61,482 bases of DNA, taken from Bacillaceae bacterium SAS-127. Its GTDB lineage: Bacteria; Bacillota; Bacilli; Bacillales; Domibacillaceae. Below, piece after piece: positions 53,581 to 61,482 of this stretch. Position 1 is the first letter of the stretch, and each line of letters starts with the position of its first letter. The notes beneath the pieces were generated by a model. That model made no database searches. It was not told the origin of the DNA and saw only the letters and a list, made by a program, of their open reading frames with translations. A program made the translations under genes and the position numbers. The stretch covers positions 1-61,482 of the forward strand of contig NKXN01000018.1 of NCBI GenBank assembly GCA_002261155.1, read 5' to 3'.

Positions 53581-53614
53581 AAACAGGCTGGAGCTTATCC
53601 CCAGCCTGTTTTTA
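53581..53614. terminator. Terminator between the GGDEF gene and the RraA-like gene
   Basis: AAACAGGCTGG pairs with CCAGCCTGTTT, followed by a T run; the genes converge here. Confidence 0.9.
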
Positions 53615-53620
53615 TATACA

Positions 53621-54106
53621 CTATTTCTTCACTGGTAGTTCACTTTCTGCAATAATGATGCCGTCTTCATCAGCATAGACATAGTGACCTGGTTTCCAAT
53701 CAACATCCCCAAATTGAACAAGGATATTGCTTTCCCCTTCACCTTTTTTGATACTTTTCAGTGGGTTACTGCCAATAGCCATCACGCCGATGTTTTGCTC
53801 AGCAAGATCAGCTGTGTCGCGTACACAACCATAAACGATGATCCCTGCAAGTTTACGCTCTTCAGCAATCGCTCCAAGACGATCCCCTAATAAAGCACAA
53901 TTTATCGATCCGCCGCCGTCAACTACTAGAACATGCCCCGCTGGAATCGTTTCTAGCGCTTGTTTGACGAGGACATTATCTTCAAATACTTTGACTGTAG
54001 AAATAGGACCGGAAAAACGCTTCTTTCCCCCATAAGACTTCATTTCTAGCTTACATACCTTTAGTTGATCAGAAAAATCATCACATAAATCAGCTGTTTT
54101 AATCAT
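53621..54106 (-). CDS. rraA: RraA-family protein
   Basis: A 161-residue RraA/HMG-aldolase-type protein. The signature [20 protein letters not shown] followed by CVRDTADL matches the metal and substrate site of class II 4-hydroxy-4-methyl-2-oxoglutarate aldolases/oxaloacetate decarboxylases. Bacillaceae lack a classical RNase E, so the RNase-inhibitor meaning of the name is unlikely to apply; a small aldolase or decarboxylase role is more plausible. The ATG at 54106 has GAAGGGGAG upstream. Confidence 0.88.
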   Translation of the reverse strand: MIKTADLCDDFSDQLKVCKLEMKSYGGKKRFSGPISTVKVFEDNVLVKQALETIPAGHVLVVDGGGSINCALLGDRLGAIAEERKLAGIIVYGCVRDTADLAEQNIGVMAIGSNPLKSIKKGEGESNILVQFGDVDWKPGHYVYADEDGIIIAESELPVKK

Positions 54107-54164
54107 TGAAATCTCCCCTTCCTTCATCGTCTTACTTATTCGACAATTTCTCGCTTTTTCCTCT

Positions 54165-55364
54165 TTATGCGTAGGAATGCAGACCTGATATGACTAAGTT
54201 AACGAAGACTTGGTTGAACATAATAATACCGAAACCAATGATCGCCATCCAAGCTGTTTTTTCGCCTTCCCAACCTCGTCCGATCCGCAAATGTAATAAG
54301 GCGGCATAAAACAAGAAAGTAATAAGCGCCCATACTTCCTTCGGGTCCCAGCCCCAAAAGCGACTCCAAGCCATTTGGGCCCAGATCATCGCAAACGCTA
54401 GACCACCGAGAGCAAATAACGGAAAGCCGACAACAACTGCTCGGTAAGAAATTTCATCCATTAAATCTTCGTTAACTTTGCTCGTCCATGGTTTCAGTAA
54501 AGCAAAAATTTTCTTTCTTGTGATCAACCGAATAAGTACATACAAAATCGTGCCAGTGAAAAATGACCAAAGAACAGTATTTAATTTTTTGGCGTCGATA
54601 CTTGCTGGAACCTCAATGAGGCCATTTTTTTGATTCGTCTTTTCGTATTGATTGTCCCCCTGATTGTTGACGACAATGGCATTGTTCGGAGCCGTTATCG
54701 CAGGCAAAGTGTATTCTGCCACTTCGACTTGTTTTTTCTGATTTTCAAATTGCATTTGCTTAGAATAGCCTGCCACGTTAAAGGCAGTAGTAATCGTAAT
54801 AAATCCAACGACGACGACTAAAAAATACATGACTAACTCTAAAAAGAAAGGCCGCTTCCCTTTTTCTTTCGGATCGATCGTTTTTAATAAATAAATGACC
54901 CCCGTCACAAAAGAAATCGATAAAACAGAACTCGCGAATGCAACCGTGATGACATGGATCGTTAGCCATTCACTTTGTAACGCCGGAATAAGCGGTGACA
55001 CATCTTTAGAGAAAGCATTGGCATAACCGAGCACAAGCAAGGCAATCGGCAAGACAAACAAGCCAATGACAGATTGACGATACATAAAATAAATAATTAA
55101 AAAACTCCCTACTAGCATAATGCCGAAGAACGTCATAAATTCATATAAATTACTGACAGGTGCGTGTCCGGCAGCGTACCATCTAGTAATAAAGTAAAAA
55201 ATTTGCAAAACGAAACCTACTGCCGTAAGCGATATTCCTATTTTAGAAAACAAACTCTTTTTTGATTTGACTGAGAGCGCTAAAGGAATGATAGCAATTA
55301 AATACAACATAAACGAAATGTATAACGATGTACTGCTCCATTGAATAATAGATGTTGTAGACAT
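54165..55364 (-). CDS. resC: Cytochrome c assembly protein, ResC/CcsA-like
   Basis: A 399-residue membrane protein with the haem-handling WWD-type motif [18 protein letters not shown] near the C-terminus and conserved histidines between helices (for example [12 protein letters not shown] and [12 protein letters not shown]). In system II cytochrome c maturation it works with ResB/CcsB to export and attach haem. No resB, resA or resDE lies beside it, unlike in B. subtilis. The central loop (about 205-250) is hydrophilic and extracellular. It starts at the ATG at 55364 with GGGAGAGAG. Confidence 0.9.
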   Translation of the reverse strand: MSTTSIIQWSSTSLYISFMLYLIAIIPLALSVKSKKSLFSKIGISLTAVGFVLQIFYFITRWYAAGHAPVSNLYEFMTFFGIMLVGSFLIIYFMYRQSVIGLFVLPIALLVLGYANAFSKDVSPLIPALQSEWLTIHVITVAFASSVLSISFVTGVIYLLKTIDPKEKGKRPFFLELVMYFLVVVVGFITITTAFNVAGYSKQMQFENQKKQVEVAEYTLPAITAPNNAIVVNNQGDNQYEKTNQKNGLIEVPASIDAKKLNTVLWSFFTGTILYVLIRLITRKKIFALLKPWTSKVNEDLMDEISYRAVVVGFPLFALGGLAFAMIWAQMAWSRFWGWDPKEVWALITFLFYAALLHLRIGRGWEGEKTAWMAIIGFGIIMFNQVFVNLVISGLHSYA

Positions 55365-55438
55365 ATTCTCTCTCCCATGTATATTTATTTATATTCCACC
55401 ATACCACGTTTTTTCCATTTCGACTATTTTGAATAATT

Positions 55439-55466
55439 AAAAAAGCTGCCCGATTGGACAGCTTTC
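55439..55466 (-). terminator. Terminator of aspA
   Basis: On the minus strand GAAAGCTGTCC and GGGCAGCTTTT form a stem followed by T residues. Confidence 0.85.
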
Positions 55467-55470
55467 TCCC

Positions 55471-56907
55471 TTAAGATTGACTTTTTTCTTTTAACAGCTC
55501 TTTTCCTGATATACCAGGATCGGTCATTTCGTATGGATGTAAAATGATATCCAGCTGCTCATGAGTAAGTACGCCACGAGCTACACAAATATCACGAACC
55601 GATTTGCCAGTGTCGATCGCTTCTTTAGCGATGGATGCTGCAATTTCGTAACCGACGTGCGGATTGATCGCTGTAATAATGCCGACGCTATTATTGACGT
55701 AGCTTTCCATCCGTTCCACATTAGCTTGAATGCCTTCAAGACAATATTGACGGAACACTGTAAAGACGTTTGTCATAACTTTGACTGATTGCAACAAGTT
55801 GAAAACAAGCACAGGCTCCATCACGTTGAGCTCAAATTGGCCTGCTTCAGAAGCAAGACAAATTGTATGGTCGTTGCCGATCACTTGGAACGCCACTTGG
55901 TTCAGCACTTCTGCCATTACTGGGTTAACTTTCCCTGGCATGATGGATGAGCCTGGTTGACGCGCTGGCAACGTAATTTCTGCTAAGCCAGCTCGCGGTC
56001 CTGATGCCATCATTCGCAAATCGTTCGCTACTTTTGACATATTCATCATACAAACCTTTAAAGCCGCAGACACTTCTAAATAGCAATCCGTATTTTGTGT
56101 GGCATCTACTAAATGAGACGCCTTGACGATCGGGAAGCTACTGTTTGTCGCTAAATATTCGACGACTTTTTCAATGTAAAGCGGCTCGGCATTCAAGCCC
56201 GTACCAACAGCCGTCGCTCCCATATTCACTTCGTATAAATGCTGTAAAGACATTCCCACGCGATCAATGTCACGGCTTAAGACACGTGCATAAGCTTCAA
56301 ATTCTTGACCTAATCGAATCGGTACCGCATCTTGCAAATGAGTACGTCCCATTTTTAATATATGGTTAAATTCTAATGCTTTATCATGAAATGCTGCGTG
56401 TAGCTGCTCCATCACTTCAAGCAGGACTTTTACTTTTTCAATAACGGCGATATGAATCGCTGTCGGGAAAGCATCATTCGTCGATTGCGCCATGTTGACG
56501 TGAGAGTTTGGCGAAACAACTTTGTAATTCCCTTTTTCTTGTCCTAAAATTTCTAGCGCTCGATTGGCGATCACTTCGTTCGCATTCATATTGATCGAAG
56601 TTCCCGCTCCACCTTGAATCGGGTCGACAATAAATTGATCGTGAAGCTGTCCAACGATCACTTCCTCTGCCGCTTGAATAATTGCCGCAGCCGTTTTTTC
56701 ATCTAACGAACCAATATCTCTATTAGCTTGTGCCGCTGATTTTTTGACAATCCCTAACGCTTTAATTAAGCTTTCATCAATTCGATAACCTGTAATCGGA
56801 AAGTTCTCCACTGCTCGTAACGTTTGCACTCCGTAATAAGCATGAGCAGGTACTTCTTTTTCACCTAAAAAATCTTTCTCCAACCGAAACAATGGTTGCT
56901 CTGACAT
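55471..56907 (-). CDS. aspA: Aspartate ammonia-lyase
   Basis: AspA (478 aa) splits aspartate to fumarate and ammonia. The fumarase/aspartase signature GSSIMPGKVNP is intact, as are GGAGTSINMNANEV, SPNSHVNMAQSTND and GRTHLQDAVP. The residues that separate aspartase from class II fumarase (notably in the substrate loop and in VVEYLA) favour aspartase. The ATG at 56907 has AAGGAG 8 bases before; a GTG at 56916 is too close to that site. It is monocistronic, not next to ansA. The 56917-57127 stretch upstream is AT-rich with no gene I can support. Confidence 0.93.
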   Translation of the reverse strand: MSEQPLFRLEKDFLGEKEVPAHAYYGVQTLRAVENFPITGYRIDESLIKALGIVKKSAAQANRDIGSLDEKTAAAIIQAAEEVIVGQLHDQFIVDPIQGGAGTSINMNANEVIANRALEILGQEKGNYKVVSPNSHVNMAQSTNDAFPTAIHIAVIEKVKVLLEVMEQLHAAFHDKALEFNHILKMGRTHLQDAVPIRLGQEFEAYARVLSRDIDRVGMSLQHLYEVNMGATAVGTGLNAEPLYIEKVVEYLATNSSFPIVKASHLVDATQNTDCYLEVSAALKVCMMNMSKVANDLRMMASGPRAGLAEITLPARQPGSSIMPGKVNPVMAEVLNQVAFQVIGNDHTICLASEAGQFELNVMEPVLVFNLLQSVKVMTNVFTVFRQYCLEGIQANVERMESYVNNSVGIITAINPHVGYEIAASIAKEAIDTGKSVRDICVARGVLTHEQLDIILHPYEMTDPGISGKELLKEKSQS

Positions 56908-57127
56908 AGAAGTCACTCCTTAATATATGTATATCCTCATGAACCGAACAATGTGAATAAAATGGAGAATATCTCCCAATCCCATCTTACCATTATTGTT
57001 TATGGAAAAGTACCTAGAAAATTTTAAAAAATAAAACGACTGCTTTTGAACGGCTCGCTCTTTTTTGATAAATAGAAAAGATTTTCTAGCTGTTTCTTTG
57101 AGAAGTTGTATATGTTTAGTGTGAACG

Positions 57128-57153
57128 AAAAAACCTCCATTATAGGAGTTTTT
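57128..57153 (-). terminator. Terminator of the pab operon
   Basis: On the minus strand AAACTCC and GGAGGTTT form a stem with loop TATAAT, followed by TTT; it starts at the pabC stop codon. Confidence 0.85.
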
Positions 57154-57982
57154 ATGTCCAACACTGATAATCTTCATAGAGAAGCTTAGCGATTTCACCT
57201 TTCTTCCCCGGAAATGACTTGCCCTCTAGCAAGCGGACGGGTACAATTTCCTGCACAGAATTAGTAAAAAAGATTTCATCGGCTGTCATCAATTCTGCTA
57301 AAGTGTACAACCCTTCTTCTACGGGAATTTGCAACTCTTTTGCTCGCTTCAATAAAAACAGGCGAGTGATGCCGTTCAAAATGCCGGTTTCAAGAGCTGG
57401 TGTGAAGAGCGTCCCTGCCTTCACCCAAAAAATATTGGATACCACACCTTCGGCCACATAGCCTTCTTTCGTTAAAAACAGGCCCTCTTTTCCAAGATCA
57501 GCACCGACTTCACGTTTAGCGGCAATGTTATTAAAGTAATGATGAGACTTCATTCGAAATTCAGTCTCCGGCGTATTGCGGCGAAGTTCCAATAAAACCG
57601 CTTCTTTTTCCGTCATCTCAGAAGATGGAAAAATAGGACGTTGAAAAGCCATAATGGTCGGTTCGCTGAAAGGTTCAACTTGTGGCCCCATCGCTCCTTC
57701 CCCTGCTGAAATATTCAATCGCACAGAAGAGTTAGGAAGATCATTTTTTTCACAAAGTGCCGTGATGATTTCTAGTGCATCTTCTGTTGTAATCGGGCAA
57801 TCAATTTGCATTTCATGTAAGCCTTGCTGCAATCGCACCATATGATCTTCTAATAAAAATGGTCGTCCTTCATACGTTCTGATGGTCTCGAATACACCGA
57901 GCCCATAAAGAAAACCATGATCAAATGGCGAAATCCTCGCTTCGTCTTTCGGAATTAATTTCCCGTTTAGAAAAATATACAT
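57152..57982 (-). CDS. pabC: 4-amino-4-deoxychorismate lyase
   Basis: PabC (276 aa), a PLP enzyme of the branched-chain aminotransferase fold, releases p-aminobenzoate and pyruvate from aminodeoxychorismate for folate synthesis. It starts with the family pattern FLNGKLIPKDEARISPFDHGF, has the PLP-lysine region RMKSHHYFNNIAAKREVG and VAEGVVSNIFWVKAG. D-amino-acid transaminases are similar, but the operon with pabB and pabA settles the call. It is 5 bases after pabA with GAGGTG upstream. Confidence 0.94.
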   Translation of the reverse strand: MYIFLNGKLIPKDEARISPFDHGFLYGLGVFETIRTYEGRPFLLEDHMVRLQQGLHEMQIDCPITTEDALEIITALCEKNDLPNSSVRLNISAGEGAMGPQVEPFSEPTIMAFQRPIFPSSEMTEKEAVLLELRRNTPETEFRMKSHHYFNNIAAKREVGADLGKEGLFLTKEGYVAEGVVSNIFWVKAGTLFTPALETGILNGITRLFLLKRAKELQIPVEEGLYTLAELMTADEIFFTNSVQEIVPVRLLEGKSFPGKKGEIAKLLYEDYQCWT

Positions 57983-57987
57983 CTTTT

Positions 57988-58575
57988 TTACACCTCAGTT
58001 GTCACTCGACGATAGCGACGAATAAAGCTTTGAAGCATCTCTTTTCCACCATATGTCATAATCGACTCTGGATGAAACTGCACGCCTTCGATCGGGAGCT
58101 TTTTATGGCGAATCGCCATAATTTCACCTTCTGCTGTCCACGCAGAAATGTTAAAGCAGTCTGGCAACGTTTCTTTTTTGACAATGAGGGAATGATAGCG
58201 CGTTGCTGGAAATGGATTCGGCAGTCCTTCAAAAATCGTCTGACTGTCATGCAACATATCCGATGTTTTTCCGTGCATTAGCCGCTCAGCTTGCACGACC
58301 TCAGCTCCAAATACTTGGGCAATTGACTGCTGGCCAAGGCACACGCCAAAAATCGGAATCTCTCCGGCAAATGTACGAATCGCCTCCAAGCTAATCCCCG
58401 CCTCATTCGGCGTGCACGGTCCAGGTGAAATCATTAAATAATCTGGTGCGAGTTTGCGAATCTCTTCAACCGTAATCTCGTCATTGCGCTTCACAACGAG
58501 CTCTTCACCAAGCTCCCCCAAATATTGCACAAGATTGTATGTAAAAGAATCATAATTATCAATCATCAAAATCAT
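57988..58575 (-). CDS. pabA: Aminodeoxychorismate/anthranilate synthase glutaminase PabA
   Basis: A 195-residue class I glutamine amidotransferase that supplies ammonia to PabB. The catalytic Cys is in [16 protein letters not shown] (about residue 79) and the His-Glu pair in [11 protein letters not shown]. In Bacillus the same subunit usually also serves anthranilate synthase TrpE, so it is probably amphibolic; no trp genes are nearby. The ATG has TGGAGGAA upstream. Confidence 0.95.
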   Translation of the reverse strand: MILMIDNYDSFTYNLVQYLGELGEELVVKRNDEITVEEIRKLAPDYLMISPGPCTPNEAGISLEAIRTFAGEIPIFGVCLGQQSIAQVFGAEVVQAERLMHGKTSDMLHDSQTIFEGLPNPFPATRYHSLIVKKETLPDCFNISAWTAEGEIMAIRHKKLPIEGVQFHPESIMTYGGKEMLQSFIRRYRRVTTEV

Positions 58576-58618
58576 TTTTCCATTCCTCCAGAAACAATCA
58601 CTTATTAAGCTTCTTAAA

Positions 58619-60013
58619 TCACTTCACGATTTTACTTTCTGCCATTTCTTTCGCTTTCCAAACAGCTACGGCTTTTTTCAATGATTCTTTATATTCATTT
58701 TTCGGATCGGAGTCGATAACAACACCTGCTCCTGCTTGGACATGGCATTGGCCGTCTTTCACTAGCATTGTACGAATGACAATGTTTAATTCCATATCCT
58801 TGTTAAATCCGAGCCAACCGATTGATCCCGTATAAATGCCGCGGCGCACTGGTTCTAGTTCTTCAATAATTTCCATCGTGCGAATTTTTGGCGCCCCGGT
58901 AATCGTGCCCCCAGGGAAAACCGCTTCGATAACATCTGCATTTGTTTTTCCTCCCGCTAACTCACCGCGGACGTTGGAGACGATATGCTGAACGTGGGAG
59001 TATTTTTCGATTACCATAAACTCATTTACTTCCACTGTTCCATATTTACTCACTCGACCGAGGTCATTGCGCTCTAGATCAACAAGCATCACATGTTCCG
59101 CACGCTCTTTTTCATTTTCAATTAACTCATTGGCTAGTCGTAAGTCTTCCGCTTCATCTTTTCCACGAGAACGTGTACCGGCAATTGGGCGTGTGCTCAA
59201 TTCAGATCCTGCTTTTTTGACTAACAATTCAGGTGAGCCTGAGACAATTTGAAAATCAGGCGTGTGGATATATCCCATGTACGGAGAAGGATTCAACACT
59301 CGTAACTCTTCATACACAGCGAGCGCCGGTACCGTTAACTCACGAGATTGGCGCACTGATAAGTTGACTTGGAACACATCACCTTGAGAAATGTAGTGTT
59401 GCGTTTTTTCAATGGCTTCTTTAAATGAGTCTTCTGAAAAAGAAACGGATAACTCTTGATTAGCTGGTGTGACAGGCGAATAAGGTTTATTTTCAATGAT
59501 AGTTGTCCAACTTTTTTCTACCTGATCTAACCTTTCCTCATTAGACAAAGTCATCAACCATAGCTGCTCCGTTTGATGATCGAACACCGCCCACTCATCA
59601 AACAGAAGAAAATAAATGAGTGGTAACCCAAGATCATCAGCCGATTGCTCAGGTAGCTTCTCAATGTAGCGAGCATAATCATAGTTAATATAGCCAATCG
59701 CTCCGCCTTGAAAGTCCGGTAGCCCATCCACTTTCGGTAGTTCAAATGACTTCATCCATTTTTCTAATTCATGAAGTGGGACTCCTTGACGATTTTCTTG
59801 ACCGTTAGATGTCTCAATTTGAATCCCATCGTCTGTTGATTGTACGATCGCAAACGGTGATAAACCAGCAATACTTAAACGTCCACCACGCCCACTTTCT
59901 AAAATGACATGATGAGACTGATCGACAGTTAACGCTTTATATTGATGAAAAAATTGTTCTTTCGTATAAGGAATCGTTCGGTAAAATACATGTTGATTGT
60001 TCACTTGCTTCAT
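58619..60013 (-). CDS. pabB: Aminodeoxychorismate synthase component I
   Basis: PabB (464 aa) adds ammonia to chorismate. It belongs to the chorismate-binding family: [34 protein letters not shown] and the C-terminal [20 protein letters not shown] are complete. The active-site motif is RPIAGTR, with Ala where E. coli PabB has the nucleophilic Lys (RPIKGT); this Ala also occurs in TrpE and some other PabB proteins, so identity rests on the pabB-pabA-pabC operon. It is 43 bases ahead of pabA. Confidence 0.92.
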   Translation of the reverse strand: MKQVNNQHVFYRTIPYTKEQFFHQYKALTVDQSHHVILESGRGGRLSIAGLSPFAIVQSTDDGIQIETSNGQENRQGVPLHELEKWMKSFELPKVDGLPDFQGGAIGYINYDYARYIEKLPEQSADDLGLPLIYFLLFDEWAVFDHQTEQLWLMTLSNEERLDQVEKSWTTIIENKPYSPVTPANQELSVSFSEDSFKEAIEKTQHYISQGDVFQVNLSVRQSRELTVPALAVYEELRVLNPSPYMGYIHTPDFQIVSGSPELLVKKAGSELSTRPIAGTRSRGKDEAEDLRLANELIENEKERAEHVMLVDLERNDLGRVSKYGTVEVNEFMVIEKYSHVQHIVSNVRGELAGGKTNADVIEAVFPGGTITGAPKIRTMEIIEELEPVRRGIYTGSIGWLGFNKDMELNIVIRTMLVKDGQCHVQAGAGVVIDSDPKNEYKESLKKAVAVWKAKEMAESKIVK

Positions 60014-60138
60014 CCTTTTTTAAGTAATGTTATTCTTCTGAACAGCGCCTTCCGCTTTTCTTATCATACTAAATTTTTTTCTTGGAAGAAAGATTCATAT
60101 ATAATAGAAGAAACTGAATGTTGTATGGGGGAATATGT

Positions 60139-60966
60139 ATGGCTAGTAAAGATTTGATGGACCAGACAAAATCGTTAATTACAAGAGATTCCTTAAGGAA
60201 AGATTTGCTCGCTCTTGGGTTGAAGGCTGGTGATCATGTTATCACTCACTCTTCTTTGCGCTCGATTGGCTGGGTTGCTGGTGGTGAGATTGCGGTGATT
60301 CAAGCATTGATGGATGTAATGACAGTGGAAGGATCACTCGTAATGCCTGCTCAAACGACTCATAATACGGATCCAAAGTTTTGGAAAAACCCACCTGTTC
60401 CTGAGGAGTGGTGGCCGAGCATTCGTTTTATGATGCCTGCTTATCTCCCTGAGATTACTCCAACGCTTGGAATGGGGAAAATCGCCGAAGCGTTTCGTAG
60501 TTTCCCTGATGTTAGGCGAAGTCTGCATCCCGCTTGTTCATTTACCTCTTGGGGAAAACAAGCTGATTGGATTGTTAACGATCATGCTCTCGATTTTCCA
60601 TTTGGTGATCATTCACCACTTGCTAAGCTATACGAGTTAGATGCCTCGATTCTTTTTATCGGCACTGATTATAGTTCCTGCACCGCCATGCATTTAGGTG
60701 AATTTCGTTCAAAAGATGGGCGCCCGGTATTTGAACAAGGTTCCGCTATGCTTGAAAACGGCGAACGAATGTGGAAAACGTATCAAGAGCTAGAAGAATA
60801 CTCCGACCGCTTTCAAGACGTCGGCGTTGCTTTTGAACAATCACATCATGTTCATACTGGAAATATTGGGCAAGCAGCTTGTAAAGTGATCAAGCTTCGA
60901 CCGTTAGTCGATTTCACATCTGAGTATTTCAATGACCTTTCAAAGCAACAAACCGATTCACTTTAA
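60139..60966 (+). CDS. AAC(3)-family N-acetyltransferase (YokD-like)
   Basis: A 275-residue member of the antibiotic N-acetyltransferase family. Family marks are the start LGLKAGDHVITHSSLRSIGW, the EGSLVMPAQTTHNTD block, the substrate region RRSLHPACSFTSWGK with its histidine, FPFGDHSPLAKLYELDASIL and the late CTAMHLGEF. Chromosomal Bacillus homologues such as YokD carry this fold without known drug resistance, so an aminoglycoside substrate should not be assumed. The ATG at 60139 has GGGGGA at 7 bases. Its 3' end overlaps the convergent next gene by 38 bases. Confidence 0.88.
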   Translation: MASKDLMDQTKSLITRDSLRKDLLALGLKAGDHVITHSSLRSIGWVAGGEIAVIQALMDVMTVEGSLVMPAQTTHNTDPKFWKNPPVPEEWWPSIRFMMPAYLPEITPTLGMGKIAEAFRSFPDVRRSLHPACSFTSWGKQADWIVNDHALDFPFGDHSPLAKLYELDASILFIGTDYSSCTAMHLGEFRSKDGRPVFEQGSAMLENGERMWKTYQELEEYSDRFQDVGVAFEQSHHVHTGNIGQAACKVIKLRPLVDFTSEYFNDLSKQQTDSL

Positions 60967-61441
60967 CCGGGAACTTTTTGACTTTTTTCAGCTCATCCCA
61001 TCCTTGAAGAGCCACTTCTTCACGTGAGCAAGCAGTGATTTGCTGAACAAAAATTGCTTCAAAACCGATTTCTCGAAGTAAATCCCAGTAGTCAGGTAAG
61101 CTTTTCTTGTAGGCGAACTTTCCGGCCTGACGAAGGGTGTCTAACTCGGCTAAGTCCGCCACCAAGCAGCCACCTGGCTTTAACTGGGTAAAAATCTGCT
61201 TTAATAACGTTTCTACTCCTTCCGTTTTATGAAGACTTAAGCTCGTTAATGCACTGTCAAATGTCCGATTTTCTGCTAAAAGAGAGGGCGTCACACTCAC
61301 ATCTGCTTTTGCTAATTTTGATAAAAAGGTTACATCTTCGCCGATATATAAAATATTTTCCCCTTTTTTCACATTCGCTGTATCAAAAAAACTCGCACCA
61401 GAAATTGTCCACTCTACTTGTTCATCTATTATCGCTGTCAT
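60929..61441 (-). CDS. Degenerate methyltransferase-like protein
   Basis: A 170-residue protein with a Rossmann-type pattern: GENILYIGEDVTFLSKLAKA resembles methyltransferase motif I but lacks the GxGxG glycines, and QIFTQLKPGGCLVADLAELD resembles the later LKPGGxLV strand. The segment where SAM-binding acidic residues are expected (DVSVTPSLLAENR) is shortened. It may be a shrunken, non-catalytic relative. The ATG at 61441 has AAGGAGGAG upstream, so translation is well supported. Family and role are uncertain. Confidence 0.65.
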   Translation of the reverse strand: MTAIIDEQVEWTISGASFFDTANVKKGENILYIGEDVTFLSKLAKADVSVTPSLLAENRTFDSALTSLSLHKTEGVETLLKQIFTQLKPGGCLVADLAELDTLRQAGKFAYKKSLPDYWDLLREIGFEAIFVQQITACSREEVALQGWDELKKVKKFPVKVNRFVALKGH

Positions 61442-61463
61442 CTCTCTTCTCCTCCTTCTAAAT

Positions 61464-61482
61464 AAAAAGAGGCTGGGACAAA
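61464..61482. mobile_element. Possible edge of an insertion sequence
   Basis: The window ends in AAAAAGAGGCTGGGACAAA. The GAGGCTGGGACAA string is, from memory, common at IS ends and terminator-like palindromes in Firmicutes. The element, if any, lies outside the window. Confidence 0.3.

Noticed and set aside
56920-57198. 92-codon frame between aspA and pabC
   Set aside because: It overlaps the real pabC end and its terminator and has no ribosome binding site.
60139-60966. Calling this an acquired aminoglycoside resistance gene
   Set aside because: The sequence fits chromosomal YokD-like members and there is no mobile context around it.
1-61482. tRNA or rRNA genes, prophage or plasmid origins
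   Set aside because: No cloverleaf-like sequence, rRNA motif, integrase, att site or replication initiator was seen.

Overview
The window looks like chromosome from a low-GC Bacillaceae bacterium (Bacillus sensu lato; I cannot name a species). Support comes from MreBH, MotAB, NsrR/Hmp, a Bacillus-type nitric oxide synthase, an S-box in front of a YitJ-like gene, QueF, YtiB-like carbonic anhydrase, a BirA-type operator and strong AGGAGG ribosome binding sites throughout.

Layout. 1-1.9 kb: an IS1182-type transposase with palindromes at both ends. 2-9.4 kb: an NlpC/P60-like exported protein lacking its catalytic residues, motAB, flavohaemoglobin hmp with a probable NsrR operator and nsrR itself, an M29 aminopeptidase, a GltC-like regulator and argF. 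9.6-14.1 kb: acyl-CoA thioesterase, mreBH, nos, a second hotdog thioesterase and an EamA transporter. 14.3-19.8 kb: a SAM-I riboswitch controlling a YitJ-type enzyme and B12-dependent methionine synthase metH. 19.8-26.7 kb: an interspersed repeat, small genes, a pentapeptide-repeat protein, cspC, queF, a thioredoxin-like protein, carbonic anhydrase, an LprI-like lipoprotein and a PAS-GGDEF-EAL protein.

26.7-37.1 kb: a complete type I-B CRISPR-Cas locus. One operon (cas6-cas8b-cas7-cas5-cas3-cas4-cas1-cas2, minus strand) lies between two arrays that share one repeat and have homologous leaders pointing away from the operon. Between cas6 and the right leader there is a well-spaced promoter followed by a degenerate two-repeat mini-array with a 35-nt spacer. 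Its seed matches a TCA-flanked site directly upstream of the cas promoter, with the mismatches at positions 6 and 18. This is the signature expected of a Cas-autoregulating crRNA-like RNA (CreR type) and is the most interesting item here.

37.2-48.2 kb: a small gene between direct repeats, then an 11-gene cobalamin salvage operon (btuF-btuC-btuD/cbiZ fusion-cbiB-cobD-cobU-cobQ-cobS-cobC-cobU-like-pduO) under a cobalamin riboswitch with terminator. It would supply the B12 needed by MetH. No cobT is present. 48.2-51 kb: bioDA and bioY diverge from a perfect BirA operator. 51-61.5 kb: an MFS transporter, a CBS-GGDEF protein, an RraA-like protein, an orphan ResC/CcsA-like cytochrome c assembly protein, aspA, the pabB-pabA-pabC folate branch, an AAC(3)-family acetyltransferase and a degenerate methyltransferase-like protein. 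The last bases resemble the edge of another insertion sequence.
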